DNA of 15,027 nucleotides from Dermatophilaceae bacterium (GTDB lineage Bacteria; Actinomycetota; Actinomycetes; Actinomycetales; Dermatophilaceae), in contig JABFXB010000253.1 of the NCBI GenBank assembly GCA_013361975.1, positions 1-15,027 of the forward strand. Direction: 5' to 3'. Below the pieces are notes generated by a model. That model saw nothing but the letters and a program-made list of their open reading frames with translations. It was not told the DNA's origin and ran no database searches. Position numbers and translations under genes: made by a program. Below are positions 1-7,037 of the stretch, in pieces (position 1 is the stretch's first letter; every line of letters begins with the position of its first letter).

Positions 1-1
1 C

Positions 2-1426
2 GAGAAGCGCTTCCCCAACGGGGTGCCGTCGATGCGCGACTGCACCAGCCTCCGGGTCATCGGCGACCCCGTCTTCGGCCGCAACGTCCGGTGCATCGGC
101 GAGGTCCTCATCGACGGCTACCGCCGGGTGCTCGACGACGCCGTCCTCGGCGAGCTGCCCACTCCCGCAACCGTTCCCGTCGAGACCCCTGGCGACGTGC
201 GCACGGTCGACGAGCACCTCAAGGCGATCCTGGCCACGCTCGAGCCCTCCCCGACCGCGTGGACCCCGCTCACCGAGGCGCTCGGCCTCGTGGTGGCGCG
301 CGACGTGCGCGCCAAGGTTGACCTCCCGCACTTCGACAACTCGTCGATGGACGGGTATGCCGTCCGCGCCGAGTCGCTCGCCGCCGCGGACGAGAACCCG
401 GTCAGGCTGCGCATCGTCGGAGAGGTCGCCGCCGGGGACGACCCGAGGTTCACGGTGGGCCCCGGCGAGGCGGCGCGCATCATGACCGGTGCCCCGATGC
501 CCGAGGGCGCCGACGCCGTCATCGCGGTCGAGGACACCGACGGCGCCGCCACCGGCGAGGTGGAGTGCCGTGTCGCGGTCGACGCCGGCCGCTACGTGCG
601 ACCCCGCGGCGAGGACGTCGCCTCCGGGTCCGTCGTCGTCTCGGCAGGCGAGGTCGTCGGGGCGCGCACCATCGCGCTGCTCGCGGCCTGCGGGTATGCC
701 GAGGTCGAGGTGCACCGCCGCCCGCACGTCGTCGTGCTGTCGACCGGCGCCGAGCTCGTCGAGCCCGGAAAACCCTTGCAGCCCGGCCAGATCCACGACT
801 CCAACTCGTCCATGCTCTGGGCGGCCGCAGTGGGTGCCGGCGCCTCGGCCGAGATTCGCGCCGCGGTCGGTGACTCCGACGACGAGCTGGTCAAGGCGCT
901 CGGCGAGGTGGTCGGCGACGCCGACGTCGTCATCACGAGCGGCGGTGTGTCGATGGGCGCGTACGACGTCGTCAAGAGCGCCCTGCAGGGCGAGGGCATC
1001 GAGTTCGTCAAGGTCGCCATGCAGCCGGGCAAGCCGCAGGGCTTCGGCCTGCTCACGGGTCCCAACGGGCGCCGGGTGCCGCTCTTCGCTCTGCCCGGCA
1101 ACCCCGTGTCGTCGTTCGTCTCGTTCGAGGTGTTCGTGCGTCCGGCCCTGCGTCGCCTGATGCGGCTCAACCCCGAGAAACGCCGGCTCCGGCCCGCGAC
1201 CCTCATCTCCGGCGTGCAGTCGTTCGGCGGCCGGCGCCAGTTCGGCCGGGCCGTGGTGTCGCGGTCGGCCGAGGGCACCCTGGTGGCCCTGCCGGTCGCC
1301 GGACAGGGCTCGCACTTCGTCGCCGACCTCGCGAAGGCCAACGCCCTCTTCGTCGTGCCCGAGGACGTCACCGAGCTCGTCGCCGGTGAGGTCGTCGACG
1401 TGCTCGTGCTCGACCGGGACGCCTGA
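2..1426 (+). CDS. moeA: UDPGP C-terminus fused in frame to MoeA/Glp molybdopterin molybdotransferase (5' partial)
   Basis: MoeA inserts molybdate into adenylylated molybdopterin in the last step of molybdenum-cofactor synthesis; actinobacterial Glp proteins of this family also bind FtsZ. The MoeA part, counted from GTG 197 (409 residues, usual length), has FDNSSMDGYAV (about 46-56), MTGAPMPEGADAV, TSGGVSMGAYD (about 247-257), MQPGKPQGFG and LPGNPVSSF (about 299), so all core motifs are present. The frame is open to the window edge. Its first 35 or so residues (RFPNGVPSMRDCTSL, then a VIGDPVFGRNV strand repeat) resemble the C-terminal left-handed beta-helix of UDPGP-type UTP-glucose-1-phosphate uridylyltransferases. 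A Pro/Thr-rich stretch of about 18 residues joins the two. GTG 197 has no clear Shine-Dalgarno. I see no stop between the parts, so either this is a real fusion or a lost stop. MoeA identity is very sure; the UDPGP assignment is moderate. The stop overlaps the moaC start by one base. Confidence 0.93.
   Translation, partial: EKRFPNGVPSMRDCTSLRVIGDPVFGRNVRCIGEVLIDGYRRVLDDAVLGELPTPATVPVETPGDVRTVDEHLKAILATLEPSPTAWTPLTEALGLVVARDVRAKVDLPHFDNSSMDGYAVRAESLAAADENPVRLRIVGEVAAGDDPRFTVGPGEAARIMTGAPMPEGADAVIAVEDTDGAATGEVECRVAVDAGRYVRPRGEDVASGSVVVSAGEVVGARTIALLAACGYAEVEVHRRPHVVVLSTGAELVEPGKPLQPGQIHDSNSSMLWAAAVGAGASAEIRAAVGDSDDELVKALGEVVGDADVVITSGGVSMGAYDVVKSALQGEGIEFVKVAMQPGKPQGFGLLTGPNGRRVPLFALPGNPVSSFVSFEVFVRPALRRLMRLNPEKRRLRPATLISGVQSFGGRRQFGRAVVSRSAEGTLVALPVAGQGSHFVADLAKANALFVVPEDVTELVAGEVVDVLVLDRDA
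197..199 (+). other. Alternative MoeA start codon (GTG)
   Basis: MoeA/Glp proteins usually begin with a motif like VRTVDEHL, and a GTG codon sits exactly there. If the upstream UDPGP gene were separate, translation of MoeA would begin here. The 15 bases before it contain only a weak purine tract (CTGGCGAC), and no upstream stop codon exists to allow stop-start coupling. The sequence therefore leans towards read-through as one polypeptide, without excluding an internal start. Confidence 0.4.
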
Positions 1427-1944
1427 TGGGCGAGCATCCGGTGGGGCCCGGCCCGACCCAGCCCGACGACCCGACGGACCGGTGGTTGACCCACGTGCGC
1501 GCCGACGGCACCGCCCACATGGTCGACGTCTCTGCCAAGGCGGTCACGGCGCGCGAGGCCAGCGCCGCCGGGCGGGTGCTGCTGAGCGCCGACGCCGTCG
1601 CGGCGCTGCGGTCGGGCAACGTGCCCAAGGGCGACGCGCTGGCAGTGGCCCGCATCGCCGGCATACAGGCGGTGAAGCGCACGCCCGAGCTGATCCCGCT
1701 GGCCCATCCGATCGCCGTGCACGGCGTCGACGTCGACGTCACGGTCGCCGACGACGGTGCCGACATCTCGGCGACGGTGCGCACGGCCGACCGCACCGGC
1801 ATCGAGATGGAGGCGCTGACCGCGGTGGCCGTCGCGGCCCTCGCCCTCATCGACATGGTCAAGGCGGTCGACAAGCACGCCCGCATCACCGACGTGCGGG
1901 TCACCGCGAAGTCCGGCGGCCGCTCGGGGGACTGGCGTGAGTGA
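1426..1944 (+). CDS. moaC: Cyclic pyranopterin monophosphate synthase MoaC
   Basis: MoaC converts the MoaA product (3',8-cyclo-7,8-dihydro-GTP) into cyclic pyranopterin monophosphate in molybdenum-cofactor synthesis. The 172-residue protein carries the family signature in order: MVDVSAK near residue 30, GNVPKGDAL with the catalytic-type lysine, the LIPLAHPI histidine segment, and DMVKAVDK, which holds the Asp and Lys equivalent to E. coli D128 and K131, followed by a terminal KSGGRSGDW. Length is normal apart from a Pro-rich extension of about 15 residues at the N-terminus. The ATG lies in the TGATG junction with moeA, implying translational coupling. No moaA, moaE or moaD lies in the window, so those steps are encoded elsewhere. 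Confidence 0.96.
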   Translation: MGEHPVGPGPTQPDDPTDRWLTHVRADGTAHMVDVSAKAVTAREASAAGRVLLSADAVAALRSGNVPKGDALAVARIAGIQAVKRTPELIPLAHPIAVHGVDVDVTVADDGADISATVRTADRTGIEMEALTAVAVAALALIDMVKAVDKHARITDVRVTAKSGGRSGDWRE

Positions 1945-2431
1945 GGCATTCGGAAAGGGGCGCAGCGCGGTCGTCGTCACGGCGTCGACCCGTGCCGCGG
2001 CAGGCGTCTACGAGGACAGGTCCGGGCCGGTCATCGTCGAGCGGCTGCGCGCCTGGGGCTTCGAGGTCGGCGACCCGGTCGTCGTGCCCGACGGTGACGA
2101 GCTCGGTCGTGCGCTGCGCGTCGCGCTGGCAGGCGAGCCCGCGCTCGTGCTCACCAGCGGCGGCACCGGTCTCACGCCCACCGACGTGACGCCCGAGCAG
2201 ACCGCACCGCTGCTCGACCGGGTCGTCCCGGGTGTCGCGGAGGCCATCCGTGCGGCGGGCGTGGCCAAGGGCGTGCCCACGGCGATGCTGTCGAGGGGGC
2301 TGGTCGGTGTCGCCGGACGCACGTTCGTCGCGAACCTTCCCGGGTCGCGCGGCGGTGTCGTCGACGCGCTCGACGTGCTCGAGCCCGTGCTCGGTCACGC
2401 GCTCGACCAGGTCCCGGGCAGCGACCACTGA
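1937..2431 (+). CDS. mog: MogA/MoaB-family molybdopterin adenylyltransferase
   Basis: This family activates molybdopterin by adenylylation before MoeA exchanges AMP for molybdate, so it works directly with the moeA product encoded two genes upstream. The 164-residue protein has the MoCF-binding fold hallmarks: an N-terminal VVVTASTRA strand, TSGGTGLTPTDVTPE (about residues 73-87) and LPGSRGGVVDAL (about 134-145). The GTG start is inside the moaC end (8-nt overlap), typical of a coupled operon; the alternative frame start a few bases later gives no family match. MogA and MoaB cannot be separated reliably by eye; the actinobacterial protein is often annotated MoaB or Mog. Confidence 0.92.
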   Translation: MSEAFGKGRSAVVVTASTRAAAGVYEDRSGPVIVERLRAWGFEVGDPVVVPDGDELGRALRVALAGEPALVLTSGGTGLTPTDVTPEQTAPLLDRVVPGVAEAIRAAGVAKGVPTAMLSRGLVGVAGRTFVANLPGSRGGVVDALDVLEPVLGHALDQVPGSDH

Positions 2432-2468
2432 TGGGCGGTGTGGCCCCCTGCGACTGCGCGGCTGCTCG

Positions 2469-2491
2469 GGACCCCGCGCCCGCGGGGGTCC
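2469..2491 (+). promoter_or_regulatory. Hairpin covering the ribosome binding site of the acetyltransferase gene
   Basis: GGACCCC (2469-2475) pairs perfectly with GGGGTCC (2485-2491). The loop itself has a GCG/CGC near-extension. The right arm contains the only purine-rich Shine-Dalgarno-like run (GGGGG) before the ATG at 2496, so folding would hide it. There is no T-tract, so an intrinsic terminator is unlikely. Function is inferred from position only. Confidence 0.4.
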
Positions 2492-2495
2492 GGGC

Positions 2496-3134
2496 ATGAG
2501 GATGCCGTGGCGTCCACACCGCGACGGCCGGGCCCGGTGGCCCGTCGTGCTGCGTGACGCCTCGGCCGACCCGCCGGTGGTGCTGCGGCCGCTGCGCATC
2601 GACGACGAACGAGACTGGCAGCGAGTGCGCCGCGACAACGCCGCCCACGTGCAGCCGTGGGAGCCGACACTTCCGCCGGGCGTGCCGGCGCGGGCGCCGG
2701 TGTCGTTCCGCCAGTTCGTCCGCGACCTCGATGCCGAGGCTCGCGCCGACCGGGCGATGCCGTGGTGCATCGAGGTCGGGGGCCACATCGTCGGGCAGGT
2801 GCACCTCTTCGGGATCGTCCGCGCCGCACAGCAGTCCGGTGCGGCCGGCTACTGGCTCGACGAGTCGGTCACCGGGCGGGGGATCGCCACTCGCGCCCTG
2901 GCCTTGGCCGTCGACCACGCCCTCGGCGAGGGTGGCCTGCACCGGGTCGAGGTCAACATCCGGCTCGACAACGAGAGGTCGTTGCGCGTGGCGGAGCGGC
3001 TCGGGCTGCGCGACGAGGGCGTACGCCGCCGGTTCCTCCACATCGACGGTGCCTGGCGCGACCACCGGTCGTTCGCGGTGACGAGCGAGGACCTCGAGGG
3101 GTCGACCCTCATGGCACGCCTGTCACAGGTGTAA
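2496..3134 (+). CDS. RimJ/RimL-type GNAT N-acetyltransferase
   Basis: GNAT enzymes transfer an acetyl group from acetyl-CoA to an amine; RimJ/RimL members modify protein N-termini, though the substrate here is not known. The 212-residue protein has the N-terminal LRPLRIDDERDW start of the fold, the acetyl-CoA loop VTGRGIATRA (about residues 125-134), and the DNERSLRVAERLGL stretch typical of RimJ-like proteins, ending HIDGAWRDH. I chose ATG 2496 because a GGGGG run precedes it; ATG 2502 is two codons later and equally possible. A GNAT gene between glp and glpR/sepX is a known actinobacterial arrangement, so the gene probably belongs to the same transcription unit despite the 64-nt gap with a hairpin. 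Confidence 0.87.
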   Translation: MRMPWRPHRDGRARWPVVLRDASADPPVVLRPLRIDDERDWQRVRRDNAAHVQPWEPTLPPGVPARAPVSFRQFVRDLDAEARADRAMPWCIEVGGHIVGQVHLFGIVRAAQQSGAAGYWLDESVTGRGIATRALALAVDHALGEGGLHRVEVNIRLDNERSLRVAERLGLRDEGVRRRFLHIDGAWRDHRSFAVTSEDLEGSTLMARLSQV

Positions 3135-3191
3135 CACCAGCCTCTTGCGCGACACGCCTCGAATGTGCGGGGTGTCCGTCGAGCCGCGTCC

Positions 3192-3197
3192 TACCGT
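3192..3197 (+). promoter_or_regulatory. -10 box of a probable leaderless promoter for glpR/sepX
   Basis: TACCGT fits the actinobacterial TANNNT -10 and lies 7 nt before the GTG at 3205, so transcription would begin at or next to the start codon. No convincing -35 is seen. This would let glpR be expressed independently of the upstream cofactor genes. Confidence 0.45.
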
Positions 3198-3204
3198 GGG
3201 TCAC

Positions 3205-4338
3205 GTGCCAGTCAGCAGCCTCATCTTCGTCGTCATCGTGGCGATCTGGGCTGCCTACCTCATCCAGCACTGGGCCCGCCGCCGGGAGGACGCTGCCGCA
3301 ACGCGTTCCGTCGAAGGGTTCTCCGAGGCGATGCGCGTCCTCGAGAAGCGTCCCGCCCTGCCGGCCACCGAGCTGAGCACCCCTCGGCCCCACTCGTATG
3401 CCATCAAGCCCGCCCGAGTTGGTGGCCCCACGGTCGACGTGAAGCGGGCCGTCCCCGCCGGCACCTCGCGCCGCCACTCGCCCCTCGTGGCTCGCCGCAC
3501 CGACGAGCACGTCATCTCGGCTGATCCCGCCGAGACCGGTTCACGCCCGGGCCACACGGACCACGCCATCGCCCCCTACGCCACCGAGGTGGACCGCATG
3601 CAGGAGTCAGCGCGCCAGTCGAGCACTACCGGGCCCGGCCGCCGGCCCGCCAGTGCTCCGGCGCCTGTTCGGGTCCCGCTGGCGCAGAGGCGAATTCGTG
3701 CCGCGCTGCTCCTGGTCGCCCTTCTCTGGGTTCCGGCCTCGATCGTCCTCACCGTCACCGGCCTCCTCATGTGGATCTCGATCCCGTTCGCCGTCCTCAC
3801 CGTCGGCGCCGTCCTCGTGTGGCTGCGAGCCGAGGCCCAGGCCGACAGGCTGCGCACGGCGAAGACCGAGGCGCGCGACGGGCGTGAGGCCCGCGGACGC
3901 CGCCGCCACCGCACTCACGATGACTACGACTGGACGGCGACCCACGTGCCCGTGCTGTCGAGCGAGGACACACAGGTCATCCGCAGCTCGGTCTCCGCCG
4001 TGGCGGTCGGGGTCGAGGAGATGGTGACCGTGCAGACCGCGTCGACCGACGCGCCGGCTGCCCCGGCCCCGGTGCACGTCGAGCCCGGTGTCTTCGACGT
4101 GCAGGCCCCGGTTGCCGGTGAAGCGATCGCCGCGGAGCCCGAGCGGGAGGTCGCGCCCGAGGGCAGCTGGAGCCCGGTGCCCGTGCCCAAGCCGACCTAC
4201 GCGCTCAAGGCGAAGGCCGAGCCCCGCTTCACCGAGGGCGGCATCCCGGCCGACGTCTTCGACACCCCGGAGTTCGCCGACGAGGCCGAGGAGCTCGACG
4301 ACCGAGCCCTCTTCGCCCGCCGCGCCGTCTCGCAGTAG
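3205..4338 (+). CDS. GlpR/SepX-family membrane protein (cell division, Glp receptor)
   Basis: The family comprises Corynebacterium GlpR, membrane receptor of the gephyrin-like Glp, and Streptomyces SepX, a division-associated membrane protein. The 377-residue product starts with a signal-anchor-like helix (PVSSLIFVVIVAIWAAYLIQ, about 2-21) followed by the basic WARRRED and FSEAMRVL segment typical of the family. Two more helices follow at about 166-186 and 190-210 (ALLLVALLWVPASIVL and a WISIPFAVLTVGAVLVW stretch). A long acidic, Ala/Pro-rich tail ends with PVPVPKPTYALKAKAEPRF, the conserved C-terminal box. GTG 3205 is preferred over upstream starts because the helix begins at once and a TANNNT box precedes it. 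It lies downstream of moeA/glp, as in other actinobacteria, but here with moaC and mog between. The identification rests on remembered family pattern, not alignment. Confidence 0.82.
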   Translation: MPVSSLIFVVIVAIWAAYLIQHWARRREDAAATRSVEGFSEAMRVLEKRPALPATELSTPRPHSYAIKPARVGGPTVDVKRAVPAGTSRRHSPLVARRTDEHVISADPAETGSRPGHTDHAIAPYATEVDRMQESARQSSTTGPGRRPASAPAPVRVPLAQRRIRAALLLVALLWVPASIVLTVTGLLMWISIPFAVLTVGAVLVWLRAEAQADRLRTAKTEARDGREARGRRRHRTHDDYDWTATHVPVLSSEDTQVIRSSVSAVAVGVEEMVTVQTASTDAPAAPAPVHVEPGVFDVQAPVAGEAIAAEPEREVAPEGSWSPVPVPKPTYALKAKAEPRFTEGGIPADVFDTPEFADEAEELDDRALFARRAVSQ

Positions 4339-4369
4339 CCCCTCGCGCCACCAGCCACCCCGCCCCGGC

Positions 4370-4730
4370 GGAGTTGTTGGTGCTCAATCGGGAGTTCCCG
4401 CCACAACGACTTCGCCCCGGCGGACTTAAGGAGGCGGTTTGCAGGTCCCGGCCGCAGAATCTCCGCCGCGGCGGACTTGCGGAGGCGGTTTGCAGGTCCC
4501 GGCCCCGAGACCTTCGCCGCGGCGGACTTGCGGAGGCGTTTTACAGGTCCCGGCCCCGAGACCTTCGCCGCGGCGGACTTGCGGAGGCGTTTTGCAGGTC
4601 CCGGCCCCGAGACCTTCGCCGCGGCGGAGTTTTGGCGTTCGCTTTGGGGGCCGTGGCGCCTGGGACTTCGGGTTCGGGCCGGCCGCGCGCAGGTTCGGGG
4701 GCCGTGGCGTCTGGAACTGCGGTGGCCGGG
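4370..4730. repeat. 51-bp degenerate tandem repeat array between convergent genes
   Basis: The word GGACTT/GGAGTT recurs at 4370, 4422, 4473, 4524, 4575 and 4626, that is at steps of 52, 51, 51, 51 and 51. The three central units are nearly identical and each carries a CCGCGG core flanked by an inverted repeat (TCCGCCGCGGCGGA at its best in the second full unit). Beyond 4626 the period continues in decayed form: CCGTGGCG at 4651 and 4702 is again 51 apart, with a third copy at 4738. The array fills most of the 460 bp between glpR (ends 4338) and the AI-2E permease gene (ends 4801). Because 51 is a multiple of three, long reading frames run through it on both strands; mixed third-position use and rare codons argue against translation of the plus frames. 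There are no spacers, so this is not a CRISPR. Confidence 0.88.
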
Positions 4731-4800
4731 AACCGCGCCGTGGCGCCTGGGACTGCCGGCCGGCATACGGGCGAGAACCCCGACCGGGCCGCGCGGCGGG
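4731..4800. other. Remainder of the non-genic gap, no gene seen
   Basis: This piece holds a third copy of the decayed CCGTGGCGCCTGGGACT word (4738-4754) and a GGCATAC motif (4762-4768). I see no start with ribosome binding site and no T-tailed terminator for either convergent neighbour. Confidence 0.5.
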
Positions 4801-6015
4801 TCAGGCGTTGGCTGGGGCGCTGCCTTCGTCGGCGGACTCGGACAGCTCGCGGTCGAGCTCCCGCGTGCTCTCGTCGCTGAACAGGTGCTTGCCGACCGCG
4901 TTGAGCACCGCGGCGAAGGGCACCGCCACGAGGGCTCCCACGATGCCGGCGACGATCGAACCGGTCGCGATGGCGAGGATGACCGCGAGGGGGTGCACGC
5001 TGACGGCCTTGCCGAGCAGGAACGGCTGCAGCACGTGCGACTCGAGCTGCTGCACGCCGATGACGACGGCCAGCATGATGAGCGCGACGCCCGGGCCGTG
5101 GGCCACGAGTGCGAGCAGCACCGCGACAGCGCCTGAAAGCAGTGCGCCCACGATGGGGATGAAGGCGAGCAGGAAGACGAGGATGCCGATGGCGAAGGCG
5201 AACGGCACCTTGAGGATCGCGGCACCGGAGGCGATGCCGACCGCGTCGACGAGCGCGACGATCATCGTCGCGCGCACGAACGCCGACAGCTGGTGCCAGG
5301 CGATGACCCCCGACGAGTCGACGCGCGGGCGGGTCGCGCGCGGGAACAGCCGCACGACCCAGCCCCAGATGCGGGGGCCCTCGTAGAGGAAGAAGAAGAG
5401 CGAGAACAGGGCGATGAACAGGCCCGCGGCGAAGTGGGTGGCGGTGAGGCCGACCGACGTCGCGGTGTCGCCGAGGTTGCCCGACTGGCTGACCTTGTCG
5501 CGGATCGTGTTGAAGTACTCGTCGAACTGGGCGTCGGTGATCTTGAAGGTCGTGCGCACCCAGTCGCGGATGCGCTCGAGGCCGGTCGCGACCTGGGAGG
5601 TCAGGTCGGAGAACCCGCTGCTGAACTGCGACCCCACGAGCGTGAACAGCGCGCTGACGAGGATCAGCATGCCGACGACGGTGATTCCCGCGGCACCGCC
5701 GGGCTTGAGCCGGCGTCCTTGCAGCCAGAGCGCGACCGGACGCAGGAGCGCGGTGAGCAGGATCGCGATGGCGACCGGCACGATGATCTCGGAGACCGCG
5801 CGCACCGCCACTGAGAGCAGGTAGAGGGCCGCGCCGATGAGCAGGAGGCGCCACGCCCAGTCGGCGGCGACGCGCATGCCGGGCGGGACCTCGGCCGCCT
5901 CGATGCCGGGCAGCTCTGGCGCGAAGGGCGGCGTCACGTCGCCCGCGCGAGGGGTTTCGGGGGCCGGGGGCTCGGGCGTCCGGACGGAGGGGGCGTCAGC
6001 CGCTTTGTCGGTCAC
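4801..6015 (-). CDS. AI-2E family transporter (permease)
   Basis: Members of this family are polytopic membrane proteins; the founding name comes from TqsA in E. coli, but actual substrates range widely (including sodium/proton exchange), so no substrate is assigned. The 404-residue protein has a Pro-rich cytoplasmic N-terminus of about 55 residues, then about seven to eight hydrophobic segments: two early helices (WRLLLIGAALYLLSV; a VPVAIAILLTALL segment), a GITVVGMLILVSALFTLV helix, a soluble insert with FKITDAQFDEYF, LFIALFSLFFFLYEGP, and the C-terminal block with FAIGILVFLLAFIPIVGALL and LESHVLQPFLLGKAVSVHPL, which is the family signature. GTG 6015 is chosen because TACGGT lies 6 nt upstream; a GTG at 6042 in the same frame is possible. 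It is convergent to glpR and divergent to the oxidoreductase gene. Confidence 0.9.
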   Translation of the reverse strand: MTDKAADAPSVRTPEPPAPETPRAGDVTPPFAPELPGIEAAEVPPGMRVAADWAWRLLLIGAALYLLSVAVRAVSEIIVPVAIAILLTALLRPVALWLQGRRLKPGGAAGITVVGMLILVSALFTLVGSQFSSGFSDLTSQVATGLERIRDWVRTTFKITDAQFDEYFNTIRDKVSQSGNLGDTATSVGLTATHFAAGLFIALFSLFFFLYEGPRIWGWVVRLFPRATRPRVDSSGVIAWHQLSAFVRATMIVALVDAVGIASGAAILKVPFAFAIGILVFLLAFIPIVGALLSGAVAVLLALVAHGPGVALIMLAVVIGVQQLESHVLQPFLLGKAVSVHPLAVILAIATGSIVAGIVGALVAVPFAAVLNAVGKHLFSDESTRELDRELSESADEGSAPANA

Positions 6016-6021
6016 GGTGCC

Positions 6022-6027
6022 ACCGTA
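6022..6027 (-). promoter_or_regulatory. -10 box of a probable leaderless promoter for the AI-2E permease
   Basis: On the minus strand TACGGT (TANNNT) stands 6 nt before GTG 6015, the spacing expected for a leaderless mRNA. It overlaps a GGCATAC motif by three bases. No clear -35 is visible. Confidence 0.45.
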
Positions 6028-6110
6028 TGCCGCCGCGCGCACTCCGCGGGGTAGCGACCCTGCGCTGCGGCGCCGAAGCCTGCCTCGACGGCGCGACCAG
6101 GCGTCATGAC

Positions 6111-6132
6111 GGGAGGCGCTCGTGTGCCTCCC
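6111..6132. promoter_or_regulatory. 7-bp inverted repeat in the divergent promoter region
   Basis: GGGAGGC (6111-6117) and GCCTCCC (6126-6132) are perfect inverted copies separated by 8 nt. They lie between the divergent permease and oxidoreductase genes, about 45-66 bp upstream of the latter's start. It could be an operator for either promoter or an RNA hairpin; nothing in the sequence decides. Confidence 0.35.
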
Positions 6133-6164
6133 CTGACCGACGCCTCTGACCGCGACCCGCTGCG

Positions 6165-6170
6165 TAGTCT
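6165..6170 (+). promoter_or_regulatory. -10 box of a probable leaderless promoter for the oxidoreductase
   Basis: TAGTCT (TANNNT) lies 6 nt upstream of ATG 6177. The intervening CGGGGG could also serve as a Shine-Dalgarno only if transcription started further upstream, and it would be too close to the ATG. A leaderless start is therefore favoured. Confidence 0.45.
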
Positions 6171-6176
6171 CGGGGG

Positions 6177-7037
6177 ATGAGCGACACCGCTGCCCACCGT
6201 CCGACTCTCGCCGTCACCGGTTCGACCGGCTGGCTGGGTGGCCTCGTCGCCCGCGAGCTCGCCGACCGTGGAGTGGCCCAGCGGCTGCTCGTCCGTGACG
6301 TCGGTCGTGCGCCGGCGCTCCCGGGTGCCGAGCCGGTGCAGGCGGCCTATGCCGACCGGGCGGCCGCCGAGGCTGCGCTGGCCGGTGTCGAGACCCTCTT
6401 CATGGTGTCGGCGGCGGAGAACGAGCACCGCCTCGCCGAGCACCGTGCCTTCGTCGACGCGGCTGCCGCCGCCGGGGTGCGGCACGTGGTCTACGTGTCG
6501 TTCTTCGGTGCGGCGCCCCAAGCGACCTTCACGCTGGCGCGCGACCACGCCGCCACCGAGCAGCACCTGAAGGAGTCCGGCATGGCGTGGACGTTCCTGC
6601 GCGACAACCTCTACCTCGAGTTCGTCGACCAGATGATGGGCGAGGACGGCGTGATCCGCGGGCCGGCGAGCGAGGGCCGGGCTGCGGTCGTCGCCCACGA
6701 GGACATCGCCCACGTCGCCACGAACGTGATGCTCGACCCGCTGTCGCACGCGGGCGAGACATACAGCCTCACCGGCCCAGAGGCGCTCACCTTCGCCGAG
6801 ATGGCGGCCGTCGTCAGCGACGTGACCGGGCGCGAGGTCACCTTCCACGACGAGACGGTCGAGGAGGCGTACGCGTCACGGGCGGTCTACGGTGCGCCCG
6901 ACTGGCAGGTCGACGCCTGGGTCTCGACCTACACGGCCGTGGCGAAGGGCGAGCTCGACGGCGTCACCGACGACGTCGAGCGCCTCACCGGACGGCCGCC
7001 GCTGTCGTTGCGCACCTACCTCGAGTCGCAGCGCTAG
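6177..7037 (+). CDS. NmrA/QorB-like NAD(P)-binding oxidoreductase (SDR superfamily)
   Basis: The protein belongs to the atypical extended SDR group that includes NmrA regulators and the QorB/YtfG NAD(P)H:quinone reductases. It has 286 residues, a normal length. The dinucleotide-binding TGSTGWLGG is at about 14-22, followed by an LLVRD strand end, an ETLFMVSAAEN strand at about 75-85, VRHVVYVSFFGA at about 105-116 and the substrate-domain HEDIAHVATNVML and YSLTGPEALTFAEMA boxes common to YtfG-like proteins. The canonical SDR Tyr-x3-Lys pair is not evident, as is usual in NmrA-like members. Its TAG stop shares CTAG with the convergent ackA stop. Enzyme versus redox-sensing role cannot be told from sequence. 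Confidence 0.87.
   Translation: MSDTAAHRPTLAVTGSTGWLGGLVARELADRGVAQRLLVRDVGRAPALPGAEPVQAAYADRAAAEAALAGVETLFMVSAAENEHRLAEHRAFVDAAAAAGVRHVVYVSFFGAAPQATFTLARDHAATEQHLKESGMAWTFLRDNLYLEFVDQMMGEDGVIRGPASEGRAAVVAHEDIAHVATNVMLDPLSHAGETYSLTGPEALTFAEMAAVVSDVTGREVTFHDETVEEAYASRAVYGAPDWQVDAWVSTYTAVAKGELDGVTDDVERLTGRPPLSLRTYLESQR

Noticed and set aside
592..1980. 462-codon minus-strand frame opposite moeA and moaC
   Set aside because: Antisense shadow; no family motifs, and the plus strand carries two complete enzymes.
4370..4680. Possible CRISPR array
   Set aside because: Repeats are contiguous and 51 bp apart with no unique spacers and no cas genes nearby.
4374..4880. 168-codon plus-strand frame through the tandem repeat
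   Set aside because: TTG start without ribosome site, third positions unusually AT-rich for this DNA, rare CGA/AGG/GGA/CTT codons, and it runs into the end of the permease gene.
4197..5225. Minus-strand frame with a Lys/Ala/Pro 17-residue repeat (histone-tail-like)
   Set aside because: It overlaps both the permease gene and the glpR 3' end and has no convincing start of its own; kept only as a remark in the repeat finding.
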